Below are positions 21,101 through 27,884 of a stretch of 64,000 nt of DNA, in pieces. Each line of letters starts with the position of its first letter. The first letter of the stretch is position 1. Under the pieces are notes generated by a model that ran no database searches, was not told where the DNA came from, and worked only from the letters and a program-made list of their open reading frames with translations. The DNA comes from Ridgeia piscesae (lineage: Eukaryota; Annelida; Polychaeta; Sabellida; Siboglinidae), in NCBI GenBank assembly GCA_025642075.2, contig JAODUO010000425.1, forward strand, positions 372,001 to 436,000. The letters run 5' to 3'. Both the position numbers and the translations under genes were made by a program.

Positions 21101-23579
21101 ATCACCTTGTGTTGTATGTACAGCCTACGTCAATTTCAGATCACCTTGTGTTGTATGTACAGCCTACGTCACCTGTCAGATCACCTTGCTGCTGTATGTA
21201 CAGCCTACGTCAACTGTCAGATCACCTTGTGTTGTATGTACAGCCTACGTCAACTGTCAGATCACCTTGTGTTGTATGTACAGCCTACGTCACCTGTCAG
21301 ATCACCTTGTGCTGTATGTACAGCCTACGTCACCTGTCAGATCACCTTGTGCTGTATGTACAGCCTACGTCACCTGTCAGATCACCTTGTGTTGTATGTA
21401 CAGCCTACGTCAACTGTCAGATCACCTTGTGTTGTATGTACAGCCTATGTCAACTGTCAGATCACCTTGTGCTGTATGTACAGCCTGTGTCCACTGTCAG
21501 ATCACCTTGTGTTGTATGTACAACCTATGTCCACTGTCAGATCACCTTGTGTTGTATGTACAGCCTACGTCAACTGTCAGATCACCTTGTGTTGTATGTA
21601 CAGCCTACGTCAACTGTCAGATCACCTTGTGTTGTATGTACAGCCTACGTCCACCTTCAGATCACCTTGTGTTGTATGTACAGCCTATGTCAACTGTCAG
21701 ATCACCTTGTGTTGTATGTACACCCTACGTCCTCTGTCAGATCAACTTGTGTTGTATGTACAGCCTACGTCAACTGTCAGATCACCTTGTGTTGTATGTA
21801 CAGCCTACGTCTAGTCAGATCACCTTGTGTGGTATGTACAGCCTACGTCAACTGTCAGATCACCTTGTGCTGTATGTACAGCCTACGTCCACCTTCAGAT
21901 CACCTTGTGTTGTATGTACAGCCTACGTCCACCTTCAGATCACCTTGTGTTGTATGTACAGCCTACGTCACCTGTCAGATCACCTTGTGTTTTATGTACA
22001 GCCTATGTCAACTGTCAGATCACCTTGTGTTGTATGTACAGCCTACGTCCTCTGTCAGATCACCTTGTGTTGTATGTACAGCCTATGTCAACTGTCAGAT
22101 CACCTTGTGTTGTATGTACACCCTACGTCAACTGTCAGATCACCTTGTGTTGTATGTACAGCCTACGTCAACTGTCAAATCACCTTGTGCTGTATGTACA
22201 GCCTACGTCAACTGTCAGATCACCTTGTGTTGTATGTACAACCTACGTCCACTGTCAGATCACCTTGTGTTGTATGTACAGCTTACGTCAACTGTCAGAT
22301 CACCTTGTGTTTTATGTACAACCTACGTCAACTGCCAGATCACCTTGTCTTGTATTTCAGCCTACACCAGCCTTATATTGTGTTTCAGCCTACATCAGCA
22401 CTGGTCAGATCATGGGCTGGGGTCACAAGGCCATAGAGATACGGTCAGTGACCACTGGTCACCTGGACGGTGTCTTTATGCACAAGAAGGCTCAGCGACT
22501 AAAGTTCCTTTGTGAGAGAAATGACAAGGTGAGTGAATGAGTGAACTGATTAGTGAGAGTAATTATAAGGTGGGTGAATTAGTCAAATGAGGTGTGTGGA
22601 TGAGTAAAATGAAAAGGTTGGTGGATGTGTGAAATAAGGTGAACACATGAGTGAAATAAAGTGGGTGAGTGAATGAAATAAGGTGGGTGTGTGAATGAAA
22701 TAAGGTGGGTGAGTGAGTGAAATAAGGTGGGTGAGTGAGTGAAATAAGGTGGGTGAGTGAGGGAAATAAGATGGGTGAGTGAGTGAAATAAGGTGGGTGA
22801 GTGAGTGAAATAAGGTGGGTGAGTGAGGGAAATAAGGTGGGTGAGTGAAATAAGTTCCTCTGTGTTTCACATGTTCCTCTGTGTTCCACACGTTCCTCTG
22901 TGTTCCACATGTTCCTCTGTATTCCACATGTTCCTCTGTGTTCCACATGTTCCTCTATATTCCACATGTTCCTCTATATTCCACATGTTCCTCTGTATTC
23001 CACATGTTCCTCTGTATTCCACATGTTCCTCTGTGTTCCACATGTTCCTCTGTATTCCACATGTTCCTCTGTGTTCCACATGTTCCTCTGTGTTCCACAT
23101 GTTCCTCTGTGTTCCACATGTTCCTCTGTGTTCCACATGTTCCTCTGTATTCCACAAGTTCCTCTGTGTTCCACATATTCCTCTATGTTCCACATGTTCC
23201 TCTATATTCCACATGTTCCTCTGTGTTCCACATGTTCCTCTATATTCCACATGTTCCTCTGTGTTCCACATGTTCCTCTGTATTCCACAAGTTCCTCTAT
23301 ATTCCGCATGTTCCTCTGTATTCCACAAGTTCCTCTGTGTTCCACATGTTCCTCTGTGTTCCACATGTTCCTCTGTGTTTCACATGTTCCTGTGTTCCAC
23401 AAGTTCCTCTGTGTTCCACATGTTCCTCTGTGTTCCACATGTTCCTCTGTGTCCCACATGTTCCTCTGTGTTCCACATGTTCCTCTATGTTCCAGGTGTT
23501 CTTCTCGTCCATCCGCTCTGGCTCGTCATGTCAGATCTACTTCATGACACTCAACAAACCGGGCCTGCTCAACTGGTGA
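1630..23579 (+). CDS. MAP4K4: Misshapen/NIK-type Ste20 kinase (MAP4K4/TNIK/MINK1 family), C-terminal part with CNH domain
   Basis: Seen: ten exons in order, 1630-1781, 2121-2442, 3011-3076, 4960-5105, 5605-5668, 6308-6408, 7093-7242, 18731-18811, 22389-22528 and 23496-23579. All have AG/GT borders, and phases match at every join except exon 7 to exon 8. Translation gives a proline-rich linker, the [13 protein letters not shown] block that leads into the CNH domain, then [95 protein letters not shown] and a terminal [13 protein letters not shown] before TGA. Known: in this family the CNH domain binds small GTPases such as Rap2 and the kinase signals to JNK and the cytoskeleton. The N-terminal kinase domain would lie left of the window. 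Invertebrates usually have one such gene, so I cannot assign it to one vertebrate paralogue. Odd: an exon for the LLVCYE-type CNH segment is not found between 7243 and 18730. Every intron longer than about 500 bases holds tandem arrays. Confidence 0.9.
1790..2115. repeat. Short degenerate repeats (CATTACACCTGTCAG; GATACACCAGT)
   Basis: Two neighbouring degenerate families: units of about 19 bp with CAGCATTACACCTGT (1833-1985), then units of about 12-20 bp with GTGATACACCAGT (2010-2112). They fill the small intron between the first two visible exons. Confidence 0.8.
2121..2442 (+). CDS. MAP4K4: Kinase gene, visible exon 2: linker into CNH domain
   Basis: The donor side is firm: GCCCTCTGGG|GTGAGT joins in phase to the next exon to read ALWGVNLL. 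The 3' part encodes [19 protein letters not shown], a signature leading into the CNH domain of this family, preceded by [11 protein letters not shown] placed the start at the CTGTTGCAG acceptor because it is phase-compatible with the previous exon; a later acceptor after a C-rich tract near 2232 is possible. Confidence 0.8.
2555..2885. repeat. 17-bp minisatellite, degenerate (CAGTACATGACTTTA)
   Basis: About 20 variable copies of a unit of about 17 bp, lying in the intron between visible exons 2 and 3. Confidence 0.85.
3011..3076 (+). CDS. MAP4K4: Kinase gene, visible exon 3: CNH domain start
   Basis: A 66-nt exon with acceptor CATATTGCAG and donor GGCAAAG|GTCAGT. It encodes [21 protein letters not shown], the first blade of the CNH beta-propeller. 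Split codons at both ends fit the neighbours. Confidence 0.93.
3190..4690. repeat. 12/16-bp minisatellite (CAGTCTCACACC, CAGTCTCACTCACACC)
   Basis: Interspersed 12-bp and 16-bp versions of a CAGTCTCAC unit, well over 100 copies, filling most of the intron between visible exons 3 and 4. The strand is pyrimidine-rich with many CAG triplets. Confidence 0.95.
4960..5105 (+). CDS. MAP4K4: Kinase gene, visible exon 4: CNH domain
   Basis: Acceptor TGTGTGTCCAG; donor AGAGGGG|GTGAGTCC. Encodes [19 protein letters not shown] followed by [20 protein letters not shown], a highly conserved CNH stretch. Two leading bases complete a GTG codon with the previous exon. Its last bases and donor are the template of the array that follows. 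Confidence 0.95.
5098..5440. repeat. Donor-phased minisatellite, about 54 bp, 6-7 copies
   Basis: Each unit carries GGCAGAGGGGGTGAGTCC or a close variant, matching the end of visible exon 4 (ACAGAGGGG) plus its GTGAGTCC donor. The first copy is the real exon edge and the array runs into the intron. Confidence 0.85.
5605..5668 (+). CDS. MAP4K4: Kinase gene, visible exon 5: CNH domain
   Basis: A 64-nt exon, acceptor TTATGTTGACAG, donor AAGATAG|GTGAGT. Encodes [20 protein letters not shown] then I, matching the conserved [13 protein letters not shown] motif of the family. It starts in phase 0 and leaves one base, which the next exon completes to a Val codon. Confidence 0.92.
5640..5835. repeat. 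Donor-phased minisatellite, about 46 bp, 4 copies
   Basis: Units carry GAGGGATGTGTTCACTTCAA followed by GATAGGTGAGTG: 28 nt of exon 5 plus its donor. Copies occur at about 5646, 5690, 5736 and 5807, with the last one interrupted. Confidence 0.85.
6100..6275. repeat. (GT)n microsatellite with GTTGGTAT variants
   Basis: About 175 bases of TG dinucleotide repeats with interspersed GTTGGTATG and CGCG. It lies about 30 bases before the next acceptor. Confidence 0.95.
6308..6408 (+). CDS. MAP4K4: Kinase gene, visible exon 6: CNH domain
   Basis: Acceptor GTGTTGCAG; donor TTCAAG|GTGATC. Encodes [13 protein letters not shown], then [18 protein letters not shown] and AFK, the most diagnostic block of MAP4K4/TNIK/MINK1 CNH domains. 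Confidence 0.95.
6405..6720. repeat. Degenerate GATCACAGT repeats after exon 6 donor
   Basis: About 17 loosely spaced copies of ATCACAGTNCAGTG-type words. They begin at the donor (AAGGTGATCACTGTG), so they may be an old, decayed donor-phased array. Confidence 0.6.
7093..7242 (+). CDS. MAP4K4: Kinase gene, visible exon 7: CNH domain
   Basis: A 150-nt exon, phase 0 at both ends; acceptor CTTGTTGCAG, donor CCTAGTCAA|GTGAGT. Encodes [40 protein letters not shown] and [10 protein letters not shown]. Joining it straight to the next visible exon shifts the frame and meets a stop after five codons, so a further exon is required. Confidence 0.94.
7226..8522. repeat. Donor-phased 30-bp minisatellite with 300-bp higher-order repeat
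   Basis: About 43 units of 30 bp, each with CCNAGTCAAGTGAGTA or CATGTGAGTA: the last 15 nt of exon 7 (ATTCCTAGTCAA region) plus its donor. From about 7516 a ten-unit block recurs every 300 bp (7516, 7816, 8116). An interruption at about 8226-8255 breaks the third block. All plus-strand units are open in one frame. Confidence 0.95.
8600..9955. repeat. 39-bp minisatellite with an 8-bp hairpin in each unit
   Basis: About 34 units containing ACAGAGTGACACACTCTGT, an inverted repeat (ACAGAGTG / CACTCTGT) with a 3-base loop. A minority of units lack two bases (CACTGT). Some copies carry GACTCACTC instead, which keeps the stem. Confidence 0.95.
10005..11000. repeat. 22-bp minisatellite (GTTCATAGACAGGTAAACTG)
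   Basis: About 45 units. The first half (10130-10520) is rich in one-base deletions and the second half is clean. Units contain CAGGTAAAC, a donor-like word, but no exon with this end was identified. Confidence 0.9.
11001..11450. other. Unique A/T-rich intronic sequence
   Basis: No coding frame, splice pair or repeat recognised. I searched it for the missing CNH exon without success. Confidence 0.5.
11480..11870. repeat. Degenerate TCCCCAGTCCCTC repeats
   Basis: Pyrimidine-rich degenerate units of CTGTCCCCAGTCC that lead into the regular 58-bp array; probably its decayed edge. Confidence 0.7.
11871..13968. repeat. 58-bp minisatellite, about 36 copies
   Basis: Highly regular units with GTCCACTGTTACCTGTCACT and CCTCTATCTCCCGTCTGACT. 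Variation is mostly CACCCC/CACTCC and CCAGTCC/CCTGTCC at fixed sites, pointing to recent amplification. Confidence 0.97.
14085..15312. repeat. 21-bp minisatellite (ACAGCCACGACTGACAACTA)
   Basis: About 58 units. The length is a multiple of three, so all forward and some reverse frames stay open for hundreds of codons; this is periodicity, not a gene. Confidence 0.97.
15560..15650. repeat. 12-bp repeat (CACATTATGTTC)
   Basis: Eight imperfect copies of a 12-bp unit alternating TATGTT, TACGTT and TATGTA. Confidence 0.85.
15762..16088. repeat. 30-bp minisatellite (TGTCATGGTGACAGGCATCA)
   Basis: About ten units. Each holds GTCATGGTGAC, a short near-palindrome. Flanks at 15313-15560 and 16089-16270 are unique and non-coding. 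Confidence 0.93.
16270..17470. repeat. 25-bp minisatellite (CTGCTACATGAGGTGTGTGA)
   Basis: About 47 units alternating GTACT, GTGCT and GCGCT. The stretch 17030-17260 carries many small indels. Some units are 20 bp because one GTGTG is absent. Confidence 0.95.
17500..18050. repeat. 26-bp minisatellite (GTGTGGACTACAGACACGGG)
   Basis: About 20 units directly abutting the previous 25-bp array. A hybrid junction at 17450-17500 mixes words from both families. Confidence 0.95.
18050..18645. repeat. 34-bp minisatellite (TCTTGTCTTCACACATGACT)
   Basis: About 17 pyrimidine-rich units ending about 85 bases before the acceptor of visible exon 8. Confidence 0.95.
18731..18811 (+). CDS. MAP4K4: Kinase gene, visible exon 8: CNH domain
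   Basis: Acceptor GTTTGTCCAG, donor TCTGTAG|GTGAGT. Encodes, after two bases of a split codon, [19 protein letters not shown] and GEQPTSV. One trailing base makes an Ala codon with the next exon. It needs a preceding exon that leaves one base, which exon 7 does not. Confidence 0.94.
18935..22380. repeat. Acceptor-phased 40-bp minisatellite, about 86 copies
   Basis: Each unit reads TATGTACAG then CCTACGTCAACTGTCAGATC. It matches the acceptor and first 24 nt of the next exon (TTTCAG, CCTACATCAGCACTGGTCAG). A second copy with its own TTTCAG lies 28 bases before the true acceptor. A block at 18940-19640 recurs 1,064 bases on, across a noisy patch (19640-19985). None of the three forward frames has regular stops, giving a spurious 923-codon ORF. 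Confidence 0.96.
22389..22528 (+). CDS. MAP4K4: Kinase gene, visible exon 9: CNH domain
   Basis: Acceptor TGTGTTTCAG, donor GACAAG|GTGAGT. Encodes [39 protein letters not shown] and FLCERNDK, matching the end of the CNH domain. Both of its edges are copied into flanking arrays. Confidence 0.95.
22529..22855. repeat. Donor-phased 22-bp minisatellite
   Basis: About 13 units of GTGGGTGAGTGAGTGAAATA. The first copy after the exon (about 22550-22575) reads GTGAGAGTAATTATAAGGTG, close to the exon end GTGAGAGAAATGACAAG plus donor. This shows the array arose from the junction. Confidence 0.9.
22856..23495. repeat. Acceptor-phased 19-bp minisatellite
   Basis: About 33 units of TTCCTCTGTGTTCCACATG, matching the last-exon junction TATGTTCCAG, GTGTTCTTCT. 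Most units carry CCACATG in place of CCAGGTG, so the AG is lost; a few have CCACAAG. It abuts the donor-phased array, so the whole 967-base intron is these two arrays. Confidence 0.9.
23496..23579 (+). CDS. MAP4K4: Kinase gene, last exon
   Basis: Acceptor CTATGTTCCAG. Encodes [20 protein letters not shown] and KPGLLNW, then TGA. The closing YFMTLN....W matches the C-terminus of MAP4K4/TNIK proteins, so the gene ends here. Confidence 0.95.
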   Translation: MFFSSIRSGSSCQIYFMTLNKPGLLNW

Positions 23580-24149
23580 CACGTCACTAACTGACGCATC
23601 ACTAAACTGACACACATCACTACACTAGTTATGCATTGATGTGTCATTAGACTGGTGACTCACAGACGCATCACTAAAGTGACATTGATGACACATTGTT
23701 CAGCTGTGTCACTAAGATGACACATTAAATTGTGTCACTAAACATATGACTGTGGTGCTACTGGAGTGTCACTCCAGACACATTCTGTTGGGAAGGAAAC
23801 AGAAAGTGACTTTTGCCAAATACACACGGCCTCCTGTGTACGGGAGTCCTGTGTCCTGACAGTGACCTGACGCCGGACAAAAGTCTGACATAGGACTGTA
23901 ATCATACTTAGGACTGATCTGATTTAGGACAGCTGTTTGACATAGGATGGCAATCTGACTTAGTAAGTAAAAGGATCTGACGTGGGACAATGACGTGTTG
24001 TAACTCATAAGAGAGTCACTGGTGACACCAGTGACACTGACATTGACAGTGTGACGCTTCGTTTAATGCTTAGTGCTTGCGTTTGTGTTGCAACTGTGTG
24101 TGTGAATCTCAACCAACACTGACTGTGACAGCACCAGGGCAGGAATAGA

Positions 24150-24640
24150 GCACGACTCATACAGGGAGGGAGTCATACAGGGAGGGAGGCATACAGGGAG
24201 GGAGGCATACAGTGAGGGAGGCATACAGGAAGGGAGTCATACAGGGAGGGAGGCATACAGGGAGGGAGGCATACAGGGAGGGAGTCATACAGGGAGGGAG
24301 GCATACAGGAAGGGAGTCATACAGGGAGGGAGGCATACAGGGAGGGAGGCATACAGGGAGGGAGGCATACAGGGAGGGATGCATACAGGGAGGGAGTCAT
24401 ACAGGGAGGGAGGCATACAGGGAGGGAGGGAGGCATACAGGGAGGGAGGAAGGCATACAGGGAGGGAGGCATACAGGGAGGGAGTCGTGCAGTCACATAG
24501 AGAAGGAATTATACAGGGATATAGGGATGGAATCATAGCTACAGGGAAAGTGGGTCACACAGAGAGGGAGTCATACAATGAGGGGGTCATACAGAGAGGG
24601 AGTCATACAATGAGGGGGACATACAGAAGATAGAGGGAAT
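24150..24640. repeat. 16-bp minisatellite (CATACAGGGAGGGAGG)
   Basis: About 29 purine-rich units on the plus strand. The GGGAGGGAGG runs make G-rich secondary structure possible. Confidence 0.95.
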
Positions 24641-24654
24641 CATACAGAAAACCA

Positions 24655-24840
24655 TTGTAGCAATGATATCATTGTGACATTGTTGAAGCGGTGACATTGT
24701 TGTAGTGGTGACATCATTCTAGTGGTGACATCATTGTAGCGGTGACATCGTTGTAGTGGTGACATCATTGTAGCGGTGACATCATTCTAGTGGTGACATC
24801 ATTGTAGTGGTGACATCATTGTAACGGTGAAGCAGTTATA
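24655..24840. repeat. 17-bp minisatellite (GTAGTGGTGACATCATT)
   Basis: About ten imperfect units, then decayed copies to about 24890. Confidence 0.85.
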
Positions 24841-25308
24841 GTGGTGACACTGTTTACCGGTGATACCAGTGCTACAGTGGTGACACTTGTGTTGACATCC
24901 TTCTACAGACTGTTCACTGTGACAGTTTGCTAGCTGTAACTATTTACACACTAGGTGTAATCAAATACATGTGGTGTAATCAGTCATGTATTGGTGTAAT
25001 CCACTACTTGTTGGAGTATTCTTGTGTGTATTGATGTAATTTTACATGAGAAAGTCTTAGTTTGGCAAATGCTGTCAAAACAGTTTTTTAATCGCATTTA
25101 TTCATCTTTTGACCTGTGGGTTGACCTGTGTTGACCCATAACACAGGATTGACCTGTCTTTATACTGCTGTGTCATTGTCGTGTGAGAATGTGCCTAGTC
25201 AGAGAGTTGACACATAAAGTTTTGTCAACATTTTCACATCTGTGTTCATGCATGCGCAATACTCAATAATATTCTATGTAACTGTAACTTATTACCGCTG
25301 TTTGTACA

Positions 25309-25314
25309 AATAAA
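25309..25314 (+). terminator. Candidate poly(A) signal AATAAA
   Basis: First clean AATAAA downstream of the kinase stop in otherwise unique sequence. No transcript evidence is available. Confidence 0.3.
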
Positions 25315-25534
25315 CCCATTTTGTTACTCCGGGGTCATTGTTACTCATCGGGGGGTCATCTTCTGCCTTGGAGTGGACTGTGCAGACAAACTAGCTGCAC
25401 TGTCAAACAAATGGATTCTTCTGAAGGTTTTTCCTCTTGAACAAGGAAGGTAAAAACCTGAATATGTAAATTATTAATGTCCTCCACACAACGTCCTCCT
25501 CCGTCTGTCATCATGCGAGTTTACGGTGTTAACT

Positions 25535-26885
25535 CACTTAAACATTTTGTCCTGCTCCACTTGTGAATGTGTCAAGTTAATTCACATACACACACAGTCC
25601 TGTTCCACCAGTGGATGTGTAAGTTTACTGTAATTACTGACACTTTCAATACTACACCTGTAAATGTGTAAATTTGCTATGTTAATTCACGTACACAAAG
25701 TGTAAAGCGCTTCGAGTAATCCTGAGGATTGGATACCTTTTTATGTACACTTTATCTTGCTCCACCACTAGATGTTAAGTTTACTGTGTTAACTCACCAA
25801 CACACTTTGTCCTGCTCCACCACTAGATGTTAAGTTTATTGTGTTAACTCACCAACACACTTTGTCCTGCTCCACCACTAGATGTTAAGTTTACTGTGTT
25901 AACTCACCAACACACTTTGTCCTGCTCCACCACTAGATGTTAAGTTTATTGTGTTAACTCACCAACACACTTTGTCCTGCTCCACCACTAGATGTTAAGT
26001 TTACTGTGTTAACTCACCAACACACTTTGTCCTGCTCCACCACTAGATGTTAAGTTTACTGTGTTAACTCACCAACACACTTTGTCCTGCTCCACCACTA
26101 GATGTTAAGTTTACTGTGTTAACTCACATACACACTTTGTCCTGCTCCACCACTTAATGTTAAGTTTACTGTGTTAACTCACATACACACTTTGTCCTGC
26201 TCCACCACTTAATGTTAAGTTTACTGTGTAAACTCGCATATACACTTTGTCCTGCTCCACCACTGGTGGTGTTAAGTTTACTGTGTAAACTCGCATATAC
26301 ACTTTGTCCTGCTCCACCACTGGTAGATGTTAAGTTTACTGTGTTAACTCACAACACACTTTGTCCTGCTCCACCACTTAATGTTAAGTTTACTGTGTAA
26401 ACTCGCATATACACTTTGTCCTGCTCCACCACTAGATGTTAAGTTTACTGTGTTAACTCACCAACACACTGTCCTGCTCCACCACTAGATGTTAAGTTTA
26501 CTGTGTTAACTCACATACACACTTTGTCCTGCTCCACCACTTAATGTTAAGTTTACTGTGTAAACTCGCATATACACTTTGTCCTGCTCCACCACTGATG
26601 TTAAGTTTATTGTGTTAACTCACCAACACACTTTGTCCTGCTCCACCACTGGCAGTGTTAAGTTTACTGTGTTAACTCACACAGTTTGTCCTACTCCACC
26701 ACTGGCGGTGTTAAGTTTACTGTGTTAACTCACATACACAGTTTGTCCTGCTCTACCACTGGAAGTGTTAAGTTTACTGTGTTAACTCACATACACAGTT
26801 TGTCCTACTCCACCACTGGAAGTGTAAGTTTACCGTGTTAACTCACACACTGTCCTGCTCCACCAGTTGGTGTGTAAGTTTATTC
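25535..26885. repeat. 55-bp minisatellite
   Basis: About 22 units with TTTGTCCTGCTCCACCACTA and GTTAAGTTTACTGTGTTAAC. The central part (25750-26200) is uniform and the edges have decayed. It lies between the convergent kinase and glycosyltransferase genes. A minus-strand AATAAA (26879-26884) could serve the glycosyltransferase mRNA. Confidence 0.95.
25698..25748. mobile_element. Possible L2/SINE 3'-end fragment
   Basis: GTAAAGCGCTTCGAGTAATC followed by CTGAGGATTGGATACCTTTT resembles the AAGCGCTTTGAG...-type 3' ends shared by many L2-like LINEs and SINEs. It is short, so weakly supported. Confidence 0.25.
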
Positions 26886-26929
26886 TTTCGTGTTAGAAGT
26901 AAACATGAATTTTCAATTAAATGTCTGAA

Positions 26930-27440
26930 ATTAATGACTTGACTGGACCATTAGTAAATTATTTGATTATATCATTAAAGTCAAATACTTGATTAGATCA
27001 TTAATCAATGACTTGATTGGATCATTAATCAATGAGTGATGACCTGACTGGACCACTCGTAAATGACATGATTGGATTATTAGTCAATGACTTGATTGAA
27101 TCATTGGTCAATGAGTTGACCGACTCACTAGCAAATGACTTGATTGCATCATTAGCCATGCAATGACTTGAATGGATCATTAATCTATGACTTGATTGGT
27201 TCATTAGTGAATGACTTGATTGGATCACCGGTCAATGACTTGATTGGATCATTGGTCAATGACTTGATTGGATCATTAGTTAATGATTTGATTGAATCAT
27301 TAATTAATGACTTGATTGAATCATTAGTTAATGATTTGATTGAATCATTAATCAATGACTTGATTGAATCATTAGTTAATGATTTGATTGAATCATTAAT
27401 CAATGACTTGATTGAACCATTAATCAATGACTTGATACTA
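26930..27440. repeat. 20/24-bp minisatellite (GACTTGATTGAATCATTAAT)
   Basis: About 22 units with near-palindromic TTGATTGAATCATTAATCAA. It ends about 55 bases from the stop codon of the minus-strand glycosyltransferase, so it lies in its 3' UTR or just beyond. Confidence 0.9.
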
Positions 27441-27496
27441 CACCTCTGAGAACATACAAAAGGACCTATGAGATGCAACAAATCGACACATCAGAC

Positions 27497-27884
27497 CTAT
27501 CGGAATGGTCCAAACTTGAGCTTCGGCGTATAGCAGGTGTGGGTGGGTGGCGTGCTGTGGGTGGGTGTGGTGTTGAAGTGGCGTGCTATGAGACGTGCGA
27601 TGTCAGTGACAGAGTCTTGCGGCCGACTCATGAAGCCAGGCATGTTCCAGTAGGTGTGCTGCCAGTGGTGGTCAGCGACCGCCTCAGGGTCAAGGACATT
27701 CACAAACTTGCTGTCCACCAGGTGGCGACACACGTGCTGTGCATCCGTGCTGAGGCCAGTTGTATTCACACAAGACTTCTTCAAGTACGGCAACTGCATC
27801 GGGTCAAACCGCATGCTGAAGTACACAGGGGGCAGCACTGACACACTGTCTTCAGAAGGACGCTGTGATGATGCATTCAGGTAC
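27497..27884 (-). CDS. GT32 gene exon 3 (C-terminal)
   Basis: Acceptor on the minus strand is CTGTCCCCAG before GTACCTGAATG. Encodes [19 protein letters not shown], then [17 protein letters not shown], and [13 protein letters not shown]. An H-x-x-x-x-W block near the C-terminus is typical of GT32. Two N-glycosylation sequons (NAS, NTT) are seen. It ends at the stop at 27497-27499. Confidence 0.9.

Larger units (their letters stand above)
23580..25330 (+). other. MAP4K4: Probable 3' UTR of the kinase gene
   Basis: No coding frame is seen. TGACACATCACT-type words are frequent at 23580-23770. Two short arrays lie within, and an AATAAA occurs at 25309-25314. Assigning this as the cleavage signal is inference; intergenic sequence could begin earlier. 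Confidence 0.4.

Noticed and set aside
19744..22515. A 923-codon plus-strand ORF, plus two 628-629-codon ORFs in the other frames
   Set aside because: A 40-bp stop-free unit is open in all three frames. The translation is a fixed cycle of three peptides with no domain, and it runs through a real intron and exon.
27473..27841. Plus-strand 122-codon ORF over the GT32 exon 3
   Set aside because: Antisense shadow of a well-supported exon.
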